Source: Pseudomonas fortuita (GTDB taxonomy: Bacteria; Pseudomonadota; Gammaproteobacteria; Pseudomonadales; Pseudomonadaceae). Taken from it: a stretch of DNA of 64,000 nucleotides. Made by a program: the position numbers and the translations under genes. The stretch lies in assembly GCF_026898135.2 (NCBI RefSeq), contig NZ_CP114035.2, positions 2,521,501-2,585,500 of the forward strand, written 5' to 3'. A model generated the notes under the pieces. That model did not search any database. It was not told where the DNA came from and saw only the letters and a program-made list of their open reading frames with translations. Positions 42,826 to 51,964 of this stretch are shown one piece after another. Positions within the stretch are counted from its first letter, which is position 1; each line of letters opens with the position of its first letter.

Positions 42826-43503
42826 ATGACCCAGTCTCAGTGGAGCAGCCTGCTCCCACTGCCTATCGGCAGCCACGTCGACCATCACGCCCACTTGTCG
42901 CTTCATCTGCACAAGGACCCTGGCCGCGATGAGCTGGAGCACTTCATTCATCAGTGTTTTGCCAACGTGCACCACGCTGATGTGCACCATTACCTGCCCG
43001 AACTGCTGGCGCTGCACGACAGTCATGGCCGGCTGATTGCCGCCGCAGGCTTGCGCCCGGCCAGCAGCGGGCCGCTGTTCCTCGAACATTATCTGGATGA
43101 GCCGCTGGAAGCCGCAGTTTCGCGGGTAGCGGGCTGCCCCCTTGAGCGTGAGTGCATGGTCGAAGTGGGCAACCTGGCCTCGCTCAGTGCCGGTAGCGCG
43201 CGAATCATGATCATAGCGGTGACCTGGCTACTGGCTACACGGGGCCTGAAGTGGGTGGCGTTCACCGGCGCGACGACACTGATCAACAGTTTCCAGCGCC
43301 TGGGGTTGGTGCCGTCGGTGCTGGCGTCGGCCGACCCGGCCCGGCTGAATGGGAAGTTGGACCACTGGGGTACCTATTACGCTCAACACCCACAAGTCTA
43401 TGCCGGCAGCATCGGCCATGGCTTCGATGCGTTGAGCAAGGCTGGGGTGTTCCAGCGCCTGGGGTTGCCAACCGCCTTCCAGGAGACTGGCCATGCCGCA
43501 TGA
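42826..43503 (+). CDS. Thermostable-hemolysin family protein (GNAT-like)
   Basis: A 225-residue protein of the T_hemolysin family: RDELEHFIHQCFANVHHADV, LIAAAGLRPASSGPLFLEHY, MVEVGNLASLSAGSARIMII and WVAFTGATTLINSFQRLGL. The family has a GNAT-like fold, so an acyltransferase role is plausible; the hemolysin name is historical. GGGGGGAG lies just before the ATG. It overlaps the acyl-ligase gene by 11 bases and begins a seven-gene operon. Confidence 0.82.
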   Translation: MTQSQWSSLLPLPIGSHVDHHAHLSLHLHKDPGRDELEHFIHQCFANVHHADVHHYLPELLALHDSHGRLIAAAGLRPASSGPLFLEHYLDEPLEAAVSRVAGCPLERECMVEVGNLASLSAGSARIMIIAVTWLLATRGLKWVAFTGATTLINSFQRLGLVPSVLASADPARLNGKLDHWGTYYAQHPQVYAGSIGHGFDALSKAGVFQRLGLPTAFQETGHAA

Positions 43504-44956
43504 ACTGGAGCGCTTTCATCAACTGCTGGTCACGTTTGCCCGCGATCACGGTGACGCCGTGGCCGTGCAAGGGGCGACCGAGCGCTTCACCTACAGGCAG
43601 TTGCTGGCCGAAGTGGGGTTGCGCATTCACAGCTTGCGCACGTGTTCGCCAGGCCCGCTGGTACTGGCCCTGGATAATGGCCCGCAGTTGCTGTTCTGGG
43701 ATTTGGCGGCGCTGTTCGCCGAACGCCCCTGTGTAATCGTGCCGTCGTTCTTCAGTAGTGCCCAGTTCAGCCATTGCATCGAGCAGAGTGGTGCCAGCCA
43801 TGTGCTGTGCGACCCGCAATGGCATGGGACGCTCGGCGAGCTGGGGTTCGCTCAGCAGGACGTGTTCTGGGTTCGCGAGGCTCAGCCTGCTGCCGCGCTG
43901 CCTGCCGATACCGCCAAGATCACCTACACCTCTGGCAGCACGGGCAAGCCCAAAGGCGTGTGCCTGTCTGTAGAGGCTCTGTTGCGTGTCGCCCGGGAAC
44001 TGGAGGTGGCCAGCCGGCCCAGTGAACCTCAGCGTTACCTGGCGGTGCTGCCGCTGGGTGTGCTGTTGGAAAACCTGGGTGTCTACGCCGCCTTGATGGC
44101 CGGGGCAAGTGTGTTGCTGTACCCCCAGGCGCAACTGGGCATGGGCGGTGCAAGCCAGGTCGATTTCAAGCGCTTGCTGGGGGCCATCGCCCTGAGCGGT
44201 GCGCAGAGCCTGATTCTGGTGCCGCAGCTGTTGATGGGGCTGATCACTGCTATCGAGCGCGGGCTGATGCGGGTGGGGGCGCTACGGTTCGTTGCGGTTG
44301 GCGGTGCCCGTGTGGCGCCCAGCTTGCTGGCCCGCGCTGAAGCGATCGGCCTGCCGGTGTTCGAGGGCTATGGTTTGTCCGAGTGTGCTTCGGTGGTGGC
44401 CTTGAACCGGCCGGGCGCAACCCGCCGCGGCAGTGTCGGCAAACCGCTGCCCCATGTGCAGGTGCGTATCGCCGAGGACGGGGAGGTGCTGGTGGCGGGC
44501 TCGGTGCTGCTCGGCTATCTGGAGGAACCACCCGTCTGCGATAGCTGGTGGGCCACCGGCGACCTAGGCCATTTCGACGAGGAGGGCTACCTGTACCTCG
44601 ATGGCCGCAAGAAACACCAGTTCATCACCAGCTTCGGGCGCAACGTCAACCCGGAATGGGTGGAGGCCGAACTGACCCAGAGCGGCGTGATCGCCCAGGC
44701 GTTCGTGCATGGCGAGGCCCTGCCAAAGAACCTGGCATTGCTCTGGCCGCTGGACCCCGCTACCCCCGAGACCCTCATCGACCAGGCCGTGCAGCAGTGC
44801 AATGCCTTGCTGCCGGACTACGCCAGGGTCCATGCCTGGCGTCGCCTGCCGTGCCCCTTGTCCAGTACCGACGACACACTGACCGCCAATGGCCGCCCGC
44901 GCCGCGAGGCCATCCTGCGGCGTTACCACTCCCTGTTATCCGACATCCCGTTGTGA
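43493..44956 (+). CDS. AMP-binding acyl-activating enzyme
   Basis: A 487-residue ANL-superfamily ligase. The P-loop ITYTSGSTGKPKGVCLS, the A5 motif FEGYGLSECASVV, the hinge/ATP motif WWATGDLGHFDEEGYLYLDG and the Lys-bearing FGRNVNPEWVEAEL (fatty-acyl-CoA-ligase-like C-subdomain) are present. It should activate a fatty or other carboxylic acid as acyl-AMP and then thioester. A shorter C-terminal subdomain than usual is possible. Operon member. Confidence 0.85.
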   Translation: MPHELERFHQLLVTFARDHGDAVAVQGATERFTYRQLLAEVGLRIHSLRTCSPGPLVLALDNGPQLLFWDLAALFAERPCVIVPSFFSSAQFSHCIEQSGASHVLCDPQWHGTLGELGFAQQDVFWVREAQPAAALPADTAKITYTSGSTGKPKGVCLSVEALLRVARELEVASRPSEPQRYLAVLPLGVLLENLGVYAALMAGASVLLYPQAQLGMGGASQVDFKRLLGAIALSGAQSLILVPQLLMGLITAIERGLMRVGALRFVAVGGARVAPSLLARAEAIGLPVFEGYGLSECASVVALNRPGATRRGSVGKPLPHVQVRIAEDGEVLVAGSVLLGYLEEPPVCDSWWATGDLGHFDEEGYLYLDGRKKHQFITSFGRNVNPEWVEAELTQSGVIAQAFVHGEALPKNLALLWPLDPATPETLIDQAVQQCNALLPDYARVHAWRRLPCPLSSTDDTLTANGRPRREAILRRYHSLLSDIPL

Positions 44957-44964
44957 GGTCTGCC

Positions 44965-45645
44965 ATGTCCTTTTTCGATACCCTGCAAATGCAAACTACC
45001 CAGGAGCGTCAGGCCCTGTTTGCCGTACCGGTCATACGCGATGCGCTGGCTGGGCACGTCAGCCTCGACAGCTATGTGGCCTTCCTGACCCAGGCATACC
45101 ACCATGTACGCCACACCGTGCCACTGATGATGGCGTGCGGGGCGCGGCTGCCATCGCGTTTGGAATGGCTGCGCGGCGCCGTGTGCGAATACATCGAGGA
45201 GGAGTACGGCCACGAGCAGTGGATCCTCAACGACATCAATGCCTGTGGTGCCGATTGGGAGGCGGTGCGTGACGGTCGCCCGGCGCTGCCGATCGAGCTG
45301 ATGGTCGCCTACCTTTACGACTTGATTGCCCGTGGCAACCCGGTCGGGCTGTTTGGCATGGTCAACGTACTCGAAGGCACCAGCATTGCCCTGGCCACCC
45401 AGGCCGCCGGCACAATCCAGAGCACGCTGGCGTTGCCCGACAGGGCCTTCAGCTACCTCAGCTCCCATGGCGCGCTGGACCAGGACCACATGGTCACCTA
45501 CCGGCAGCTGATGGACCGCCTTGATGATGCTGACGACCAGCGGGCTGTGATTCATGCGGCCAAGGTGGTTTACCGCCTGTACACCGACATGTTCCACGGG
45601 CTGCCGCGTGCGGGCCTGCAAGAGGTGCGTCATGCGCTTGCCTGA
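44965..45645 (+). CDS. Heme-oxygenase-like (TenA_2 type) iron-dependent redox enzyme
   Basis: A 226-residue all-helical protein of the TenA-like/HDO superfamily. The likely metal ligands are in EYIEEEYGHEQWIL, VNVLEGTSIAL and GALDQDHMVTYRQL. Members of this superfamily (UndA, BesC) use a diiron centre to cleave or oxidise fatty acids or amino acids. Its place next to an acyl-activating enzyme makes an acyl or amino-acid-derived substrate likely. Starts 8 bases after the ligase. Confidence 0.78.
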   Translation: MSFFDTLQMQTTQERQALFAVPVIRDALAGHVSLDSYVAFLTQAYHHVRHTVPLMMACGARLPSRLEWLRGAVCEYIEEEYGHEQWILNDINACGADWEAVRDGRPALPIELMVAYLYDLIARGNPVGLFGMVNVLEGTSIALATQAAGTIQSTLALPDRAFSYLSSHGALDQDHMVTYRQLMDRLDDADDQRAVIHAAKVVYRLYTDMFHGLPRAGLQEVRHALA

Positions 45646-46438
45646 GTGTGTAGTGATACTCACCGGCGCCAGCGGAGGCATCGGCCTGGAGTTGGCCGAG
45701 CAGCTGTGTGCAGCCGGTGCCCGGGTACTGGCGGTGAGCCGGCAGATGGGCAAGCTCGCCAGTTTGATGAACCGTTATCACGACAGGCTGCTGTGGCAAT
45801 CGGCCGACCTGCGCAGCCATGGCGGGCGTGAGCAGGTGCTCGCCCGTGCCCGGGAGATGGGCGGGGTCAATGTCCTGATCAATGCCGCAGGCGTGAACCG
45901 TTTTGCCCTGTTCGACCAGATCGACGAACAGGCGCTGGACGAGTTGCTGGACATCAACCTCAAAGCCGCCTTGCAACTGACGCGTGTGTGCCTGCCGCTG
46001 CTGCGCGCACAACCCAGGGCACTGGTGGTCAACGTCGGATCCACCTACGGCTCGATCGGCTACCCCGGCTATGCCACCTACTGCGCCAGCAAGTTTGCCC
46101 TGCGCGGCTTCTCTGAGGCGCTGCGCCGCGAGCTGGCGGATACCTCGGTGAATGTCATGTACGCCGCCCCCCGGGCAACCCGCACAGCGATGAACAGCAC
46201 CGCCGCCACGGCGCTCAACCAGGCGCTGAAGGTCGGCATGGACGACCCGGCAGATGTGGCCCGCGCTGTGCTCAAGGCCGTGCAGTCAGAACGCAGCGAG
46301 CTTTACCTGGGGTGGCCAGAAAAGCTTTTTGTACGCATCAACGGCATGTTGCCCGGCGTGGTCGACCGCGCACTGCGCAAGCAATTGCCGGTGATCCGCC
46401 GCTACCTTGCTAGCCATTCCAAGGAGTCGATCAAATGA
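45632..46438 (+). CDS. SDR oxidoreductase of the acyl-ligase operon
   Basis: A 268-residue classical SDR: LTGASGGIGLELAEQL, NAAGVN, the Ser in VGSTYGSIG and the Tyr-Lys in YATYCASKFALRGF. The C-terminal part (YLGWPEKLFVRINGMLPGVV) resembles SDRs acting on lipid-like substrates. GAGG lies upstream of ATG 45632, which overlaps the previous gene by 14 bases. Confidence 0.87.
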   Translation: MRLPECVVILTGASGGIGLELAEQLCAAGARVLAVSRQMGKLASLMNRYHDRLLWQSADLRSHGGREQVLARAREMGGVNVLINAAGVNRFALFDQIDEQALDELLDINLKAALQLTRVCLPLLRAQPRALVVNVGSTYGSIGYPGYATYCASKFALRGFSEALRRELADTSVNVMYAAPRATRTAMNSTAATALNQALKVGMDDPADVARAVLKAVQSERSELYLGWPEKLFVRINGMLPGVVDRALRKQLPVIRRYLASHSKESIK

Positions 46439-47076
46439 AACGTCTGTTCATCGCTGGCCTGCTGGCGTTTGCACCGTTCACCTGGGCGCTGGACCAGGCC
46501 GGCAGCCAACAATTGGCTAACTTGCAGCAGCGCTGGGCGCAGATCCAGTACCAGACGCCTAAAGACAAACGCGCCGAGGCGTTCGAGAAACTGGCAGCCG
46601 ACGCTTCTACGCTGGTCCACCAGCACCCGGGCTCGGCCGAACCCTTGATCTGGGAGGGCATCATCAACAGCAGTTGGGCGGGAGCCACCGGCGGCCTGGG
46701 GGCGCTGAGCAAGGTCAAGTCGGCCAAGGCCAGCCTCGAAGAGGCGATGAAACTCGACCCCAATGCCCTGCAGGGCTCGGCGTATACCAGCCTGGGCACC
46801 TTGTACGACCAGGTGCCAGGCTGGCCTATCGGTTTCGGTGACAGCGACAAGGCAGATACCTTGTTGCGCAAGGCGCTGCAAATAAACCCCAATGGTATCG
46901 ACAGCAATTACTTCTGGGCCGATCATCTGTTCCGGCAAAAACGCTACGCTGAAGCCACCGCTGCCCTGGAAAAAGCACGCCAGGCGCCGCCACGGCCAGG
47001 CCGCGAACTGGCCGATCAGGGCCGGCGTGGCGATATCGATGCTTTACTCAAGGCCATCAAGGACAAACAGGACTGA
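46435..47076 (+). CDS. Exported TPR-like protein of the acyl-ligase operon
   Basis: A 213-residue protein with signal peptide (MKRLFIAGLLAFAPFTWA, cleavage near ALDQA) and TPR-like helical repeats (PNALQGSAYTSLGTLYDQVP; KRYAEATAALEKARQAPP). No enzymatic motif. Its start overlaps the SDR stop (ATGA). It may be a periplasmic assembly or sensing partner of the operon's enzymes or kinase. Confidence 0.78.
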   Translation: MKRLFIAGLLAFAPFTWALDQAGSQQLANLQQRWAQIQYQTPKDKRAEAFEKLAADASTLVHQHPGSAEPLIWEGIINSSWAGATGGLGALSKVKSAKASLEEAMKLDPNALQGSAYTSLGTLYDQVPGWPIGFGDSDKADTLLRKALQINPNGIDSNYFWADHLFRQKRYAEATAALEKARQAPPRPGRELADQGRRGDIDALLKAIKDKQD

Positions 47077-47078
47077 AC

Positions 47079-47741
47079 ATGCGGCTGCTGCTGGTTGAGG
47101 ATGATACCGCCCTGGGCGAGGGGATCTGCGACGGGTTGCGCCAAGAGGGCTACACCCTCGACTGGCTGCGCGATGGCCTGAGCGGGCTGCATGCCCTGCA
47201 ACATGAAGTGTTCGACCTGGTGATCCTCGACCTCGGGCTGCCGCGGTTGGGCGGCATCGAGCTGCTGCGACGGGTGAGGGCAGGGGGCAACAGCTTGCCG
47301 GTACTGATCCTCACCGCGCGCGATGCGACCGAGGACCGTATCTCTGGCCTGGATGCCGGAGCCGACGACTACCTGGTCAAACCTTTTGACCTCAATGAGC
47401 TCAAGGCCCGCCTGCGCGCCTTGCTCAGGCGCAGCGCCGGGCGGGCCAAGGTGCTGATCGAGCACGCAGGCGTAAGCCTGGACCCTGCCACCCAGCAGGT
47501 GCACTACAACGGCGTGCTTGTGATACTGACGCCCAAAGAGTATCGCCTGCTGCACGAGTTGCTGGCGCAACCGGGCAAGGTGTTCACGCGTGAGCGGTTG
47601 ACCCAGCTGCTGTATGGCTGGGACGAGGAGCCTGAGAGCAACACGCTGGAGGTGAACATCTATCACCTGCGCAAGAAACTGTTCAACGGCCTGATCCGCA
47701 CGGTGCGCGGTATCGGTTATCTGGTCGAGGCCAAGCTGTGA
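47079..47741 (+). CDS. OmpR-family response regulator (QseB/PmrA-like)
   Basis: A 220-residue regulator. Receiver with acidic pair EDD at 7-9, phospho-Asp51 in LVILDLGLPR and Lys in DDYLVKPFD; winged-helix DNA-binding domain with LTPKEYRLLHELLAQPG and VNIYHLRKKLF. It likely binds 11-bp-period direct repeats such as those at 42762 and 49157. Starts 2 bases after the TPR-like gene; GTGA overlap with the kinase. Confidence 0.93.
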   Translation: MRLLLVEDDTALGEGICDGLRQEGYTLDWLRDGLSGLHALQHEVFDLVILDLGLPRLGGIELLRRVRAGGNSLPVLILTARDATEDRISGLDAGADDYLVKPFDLNELKARLRALLRRSAGRAKVLIEHAGVSLDPATQQVHYNGVLVILTPKEYRLLHELLAQPGKVFTRERLTQLLYGWDEEPESNTLEVNIYHLRKKLFNGLIRTVRGIGYLVEAKL

Positions 47742-49102
47742 GCTCGTTGCGCCAGCGCACATTGTGGCGGGTGATGGCGCTGATGCTGCTCGGCACCGGC
47801 TTGTTGGCGTTGTACAACTATCACGACAGCCGCCGCGAGATCAACGAAGTCTACGATGCTCACATGGCTCAGAATGCCCGGCTGTTGCAGGGGGTGATGA
47901 ACCTGCCGGTGCAGGATGGCAACCGCGAAAAGCTGTATCAGGCATTTAACGAGGCGCTGGGCAAGGCCGGGCGCCACCGTGTGGGCCACCCCTATGAGAG
48001 CAAGCTGGCGTTCCAGGTGTGGGGTGAGGGAGCACGGTTGCTGGTGCACACCCCCAGTGCGCCGACGCTCGACGCACCGCCTACGGCGGCGGGCTTCTAC
48101 GATTTTGCCAGTGGTGGCGAACAGTGGCGCGGCTTTGTATTACCGGTGCCCGAAAAACAGTGGGTAATCTGGGTGGGTGAGCGCGACGATGTGCGTTACG
48201 ACCTGATCGACCGCATCGTACGCCATACCCTGTTCCCGTTCCTGCTTGGCAGCCTGGGCCTGGCACTGTTGGTCTGGGCGGCCATCGGCTGGGGCTTGCG
48301 CCCGTTGCAGAACATGGCCGATGTGATTCGTGGGCGCCATGCCGACTCCCTCGAACCCCTGCAACTGGTGCCGTTGCCGACCGAGCTTGAGCCTATGCAA
48401 GCCGCCATCAACCGCCTGCTGGCGCAGATCGATGACCTGCTGCGGCGTGAGCATCGCTTCATTGCCGACGCCGCCCATGAGATGCGCACGCCGCTGGCGA
48501 TCCTGCGCCTGCATGCGCAGAACGCACAGGCCGCCAGTACCGATGCCGAGCGCCAGAAAGCCCTGGGCTTTCTGATTGGCGGCGTGGACCGGCTGACCCG
48601 GGTGGTCAACCAGTTGCTGACCCTCGCCCGGGTCGAGCCGCGCCTTGGTCAGCGCGCCACCACCCGTGTCGACCTGGGCGAAGTGGTCACCGATGTGCTG
48701 GCGGATCTCACCCCCTGGATCCTGGATCGCGGCCTGGAGCCCTCGCTGGATCTCAGCGAAGGTGACCATGGCCTGATGATCGATGCCGGCGCGTTGGGCA
48801 TCGCCTTGCAGAACCTGGTTTCCAATGCGGTGGAGCATTCACCGCCTGGCGGGCGCATCACGGTATCACTCAGGCGCCTGGCCACTCGCTTCGAACTGGT
48901 GGTCGAAGATGAAGGCCAGGGCATAGACGACGCGGATCTTGCGCGCGTATTCGAGCGCTTCTATAGCCGCAATAGCCCCAATGGCGCAGGGCTGGGGTTA
49001 TCCATCGTGGCCACCATTGTCGAGCGGCTGGGGGGGCAGGTGCGCCTGGAAAACAGGGCCACTGGCGGGCTGGCTGCCATCGTGTCGCTTCCCTTGCAGT
49101 GA
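47738..49102 (+). CDS. Membrane sensor histidine kinase (QseC/PmrB-like)
   Basis: A 454-residue kinase starting at GTG 47738. Two transmembrane segments (about residues 10-25 and 165-185) bracket a periplasmic domain of about 140 residues; then HAMP-like linker, H-box FIADAAHEMRTPLAIL (His247), N-box LQNLVSNAVEHSP, G1 VEDEGQGIDD and G2 GAGLGLSIVAT. It pairs with the upstream regulator. The signal is unknown. Confidence 0.93.
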   Translation: MSSLRQRTLWRVMALMLLGTGLLALYNYHDSRREINEVYDAHMAQNARLLQGVMNLPVQDGNREKLYQAFNEALGKAGRHRVGHPYESKLAFQVWGEGARLLVHTPSAPTLDAPPTAAGFYDFASGGEQWRGFVLPVPEKQWVIWVGERDDVRYDLIDRIVRHTLFPFLLGSLGLALLVWAAIGWGLRPLQNMADVIRGRHADSLEPLQLVPLPTELEPMQAAINRLLAQIDDLLRREHRFIADAAHEMRTPLAILRLHAQNAQAASTDAERQKALGFLIGGVDRLTRVVNQLLTLARVEPRLGQRATTRVDLGEVVTDVLADLTPWILDRGLEPSLDLSEGDHGLMIDAGALGIALQNLVSNAVEHSPPGGRITVSLRRLATRFELVVEDEGQGIDDADLARVFERFYSRNSPNGAGLGLSIVATIVERLGGQVRLENRATGGLAAIVSLPLQ

Positions 49103-49156
49103 GCTGCTCAAGCCAATCGCTGCACGGCCTCACCTGTTTCAAATAACGTATCGGCA

Positions 49157-49173
49157 CTTCAGACTTCTTTAAG
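49157..49173 (+). promoter_or_regulatory. Direct repeat CTTCAG-N5-TTTAAG before cytochrome b561
   Basis: CTTCAG at 49157-49162 and TTTAAG at 49168-49173 have the same 11-bp period as the CTTCAGATT repeats at 42762, and lie 92 bp upstream of the cytochrome b561 gene. Confidence 0.5.
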
Positions 49174-49264
49174 CTTGGGCTGACAACGTGGTGGTGTACG
49201 TTGCCCGGTTTGCCTTCAGCGCCGATGGGCAGCGAATACTTCCCTGTCACAAGAGGCCCTGGAT

Positions 49265-49807
49265 ATGGCACGCACGTCGAACCCCGCCCGTTACGGGCAA
49301 CTTTCGATAATCATGCATTGGAGCATGCTCGTTTTATTCATGGGCGTTTATGCCTGTGTCCAATTGCGCGAGGTATTGCCCAAAGGGCACTTTCTCAAGG
49401 GCCCCCTGTTAGGCGTGCATGCCTTGATGGGTATTGGCATCTTCACTCTGGTGTGGCTGCGCCTCCTTGGTCGGCTCAGCCCACGGCCTGCAATCGTGCC
49501 GACGCCGCCTGCCTGGCAGGGCTTGATGGCCAGCGTGCTGCATATTGCATTGTACGTCCTGATGATCCTTACACCTCTGCTGGCCTGGCTGATGCTCGCG
49601 GCTGCTGGCAAGCCGTTGCCCTATTGGGGTGTGGCCATACCTGCACCCGTGGCGGTGGACCCGACGCTGGCCAGGGCGCTCAGGGGGTGGCATGAGTGGC
49701 TGGGGAATGCCGGTTACTGGCTGATCGGGCTGCATGCCTGTGCAGGCCTGTTGCATCATTACTGGCTGAAGGACAATACCCTCAAGCGCATGTTGCCGGG
49801 GCGGTGA
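49265..49807 (+). CDS. Cytochrome b561 (YodB/CybB-type)
   Basis: A 180-residue four-helix di-heme membrane protein. Heme ligand His are placed in SIIMHWSMLVLFM, LLGVHALMGIGIF, GWHEWLGNAGYW and LIGLHACAGLLHHYW. It moves electrons in the inner membrane, e.g. superoxide to quinone for CybB. The gene follows the two-component system and has a related direct repeat upstream, so regulation by that system is likely. Confidence 0.9.
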   Translation: MARTSNPARYGQLSIIMHWSMLVLFMGVYACVQLREVLPKGHFLKGPLLGVHALMGIGIFTLVWLRLLGRLSPRPAIVPTPPAWQGLMASVLHIALYVLMILTPLLAWLMLAAAGKPLPYWGVAIPAPVAVDPTLARALRGWHEWLGNAGYWLIGLHACAGLLHHYWLKDNTLKRMLPGR

Positions 49808-49873
49808 GGCCGCAACGCTGGTTTCAAGGCTGAAGGCGAATGAGCCCTCAGCCTGGTTGTTTTCGTTGCGCGG

Positions 49874-51091
49874 CTATAAGGTGCCGCTCAGCAGCCAACC
49901 GAACACGCCGCAGCCCAGGACAACCAACCCTGCAGGCCACTTCCAGAACATCAGGGCCATCAAGGCGATCAGCGCCCATGCCAAGTCTGCTGGCTTGGCG
50001 ATGGCGCTCGTCCACACCGGTTGGTACAAGGCAGCCAGCAGAAGCCCGACCACGCCGGCGTTTACACCGGCAAGCGCTGACTGGCTGCGGGCGCTGCGCC
50101 GCAGTGTTTCCCAGAAGGGAACGACACCGATCACCAACAGGAAGGAGGGGGTAAAAATGGCGAGAATGGCAACCGTCGCGCCCACCCAGCCGGAGGGCTG
50201 CACGCTCATGGCTGCACCCAGGAAGGCTGCAAACGTGAAGAGTGGGCCCGGTATGGCCTGCGCCAGGCCATAACCTGCGAGAAAGGTGTCATTTGTGACC
50301 CAGCCGTTGGCCACTGTGGCCGACTCAAGCAACGGCAGCACCACATGCCCGCCGCCGAATACCAGCGAGCCTGCGCTATAAAACGCGTTGACCATTGCCA
50401 GTGCTTGCGAGGGCCAGATGCGAGTCAATAGCGGCAAGCCTACCAACAAGGCAAAGAACAGGACCAGCGCAGCCAGCCCGGCCCTTCGGCTGACTGAAAA
50501 CGGCAGCTCTTCCCCTGCCGGGGAGCCCGGAGGCTTGAGCAGGATCAAGCCTGTGATGGCCGAGCCTGAGATCACGGCTATCTGCCCGATCGCGTTGGGC
50601 CACAGCAACGCGGTACAGGCAGCGAACAGGGCGATGGTTACCCGCGCAACATCGGTGCAAAGGCTACGTGCCATGCCCCACACCGCCTGGGCCACCACGG
50701 CGACTGCGACGATTTTCAGGCCGTGCAACAGGCCACTTGGGGCGCCACCTCCCCATGCCCCCAGGCCCTGAGCACACAGCGTCAGCAGGAGGGCCGATGG
50801 CAATGTGAACCCTGCCCACGCAGCGACAGCGCCTGCGAAACCCGCCCGTGACAGGCCCAGCGCGATGCCGACCTGGCTGCTGGCGGGACCGGGAAGCAGT
50901 TGGCACACCGCGACCAGCTCGGCATAACTGCGCTCGCTGAGCCATTGGCGGCGCGCTACAAATGCTTCACGAAAGTAACCCAGGTGCGCAATGGGGCCAC
51001 CGAAAGACGTCAGCCCCAGGCGCAAGAACAGCAGAAACACTGACCAGGCAGAGTCGCTGGGCTTCACGCCGCAGTGGGTGCGTTCTGACAA
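49874..51091 (-). CDS. chrA: Chromate transporter ChrA
   Basis: A 405-residue CHR-family protein with two homologous halves: FLRLGLTSFGGPIAHLGYFR with ELVAVCQLLPGPASSQVGIAL, and SAGSLVFGGGHVVLPLLES with FLAGYGLAQAIPGPLFTFAA. It exports chromate driven by proton motive force. The start is TTG 51091, with AAGGAG 6 bases upstream; a longer frame to GTG 51205 lacks a ribosome site and is not conserved-looking. Confidence 0.92.
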   Translation of the reverse strand: MSERTHCGVKPSDSAWSVFLLFLRLGLTSFGGPIAHLGYFREAFVARRQWLSERSYAELVAVCQLLPGPASSQVGIALGLSRAGFAGAVAAWAGFTLPSALLLTLCAQGLGAWGGGAPSGLLHGLKIVAVAVVAQAVWGMARSLCTDVARVTIALFAACTALLWPNAIGQIAVISGSAITGLILLKPPGSPAGEELPFSVSRRAGLAALVLFFALLVGLPLLTRIWPSQALAMVNAFYSAGSLVFGGGHVVLPLLESATVANGWVTNDTFLAGYGLAQAIPGPLFTFAAFLGAAMSVQPSGWVGATVAILAIFTPSFLLVIGVVPFWETLRRSARSQSALAGVNAGVVGLLLAALYQPVWTSAIAKPADLAWALIALMALMFWKWPAGLVVLGCGVFGWLLSGTL

Positions 51092-51304
51092 GGCAGGCTC
51101 CTTGGGTGAGTGACGCTGCAGGTTTTGGTGAGGAACAGCCAGCCTCGAGGCTTGTTTTGGGGAGTAGACCCGCGCCGCCCGCGCGGCGCTCGGTTTCACA
51201 GGCACTGAAAATCCTGCGACACGCCCCCAGAACCGGTATTCATTTGTGCAAAGTTTGCTGTTCGCCGCCTACGCTGTCCAGAGTCTTGGTCCGCAGGAGG
51301 CACC

Positions 51305-51865
51305 ATGAGCAATTTCCCTATCGTTGCTACCGTCCTGTCTATGGTCTTGGGCCTTTCTGTCACACGCCTGCTTCTGGGGGCGCTGACCGTCTTCCGAATC
51401 CGGCGCAACGCTGCTCCAGACTGGGTGGCTCTGGTCTGGGCGGTCATGCTCTTCACCACCCAGATGGATTTCTGGTGGGCGGTCAATTCGCTGCCGCAAG
51501 TCAGGGCCACCTTCTCGTTCCAGGAGTTTTTGCTCTTGGTGTTGCTGGCACTTGCGCTGTTCGTTTCCTCGGCGCTGATCTTGCCCAGCCGCAACGAGGA
51601 CGAGCGCGAAGGGCTTCGCGTGTACTTCGAGCAGGATGGCCGCTTCGCGCTGTTATTTCTGTCGGGCTATTACCTGCTTGGGTTCATCGTCAACATTCTG
51701 TTGTTCGGCGTTTCGCCCATGGCGCTGTGGGGCGCCGTTGACGTGGTCATGATCATGATGCCGCTGTGTGTGTTTGCAGCCAGCTCGCGCAAGGCCTATG
51801 CGCTGCTGACCGTGGCATTCGTGCCTCTCAATATTGCGGACCTGGTGATATCACTGGTGACGTGA
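51305..51865 (+). CDS. Membrane protein of unknown function, 186 aa
   Basis: A 186-residue protein with about six hydrophobic helices (NFPIVATVLSMVLGLSVTRL; PDWVALVWAVMLFTT; FLLLVLLALALFVSSALIL; ALLFLSGYYLLGFIVNILLF; VAFVPLNIADLVISL). GGAGG lies 7 bases before the ATG. No family is recognised. It precedes, but is probably not part of, the light-response operon. Confidence 0.75.
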   Translation: MSNFPIVATVLSMVLGLSVTRLLLGALTVFRIRRNAAPDWVALVWAVMLFTTQMDFWWAVNSLPQVRATFSFQEFLLLVLLALALFVSSALILPSRNEDEREGLRVYFEQDGRFALLFLSGYYLLGFIVNILLFGVSPMALWGAVDVVMIMMPLCVFAASSRKAYALLTVAFVPLNIADLVISLVT

Positions 51866-51914
51866 CCGAGGTCTGGCGCTGCGCATTAAAATCTATGCAG
51901 CTGGAACACAATAT

Positions 51915-51940
51915 CTGTACAAGATGCTATTGTTGTACAG
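51915..51940. promoter_or_regulatory. LitR-type operator upstream of the photolyase operon
   Basis: CTGTACAA (51915-51922), 10-base spacer, TTGTACAG (51933-51940): a perfect palindrome. The same structure occurs at 59966. TTGTACA-type elements are the binding sites reported for LitR/CarH-like MerR regulators. Confidence 0.75.
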
Positions 51941-51964
51941 TATTTATGCGTGCTCGAGGTCAGT

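Noticed and set aside
51092..51205. A longer chrA start at GTG 51205
   Set aside because: No ribosome site there, while TTG 51091 has AAGGAG at ideal spacing and begins near the first conserved ChrA helix.
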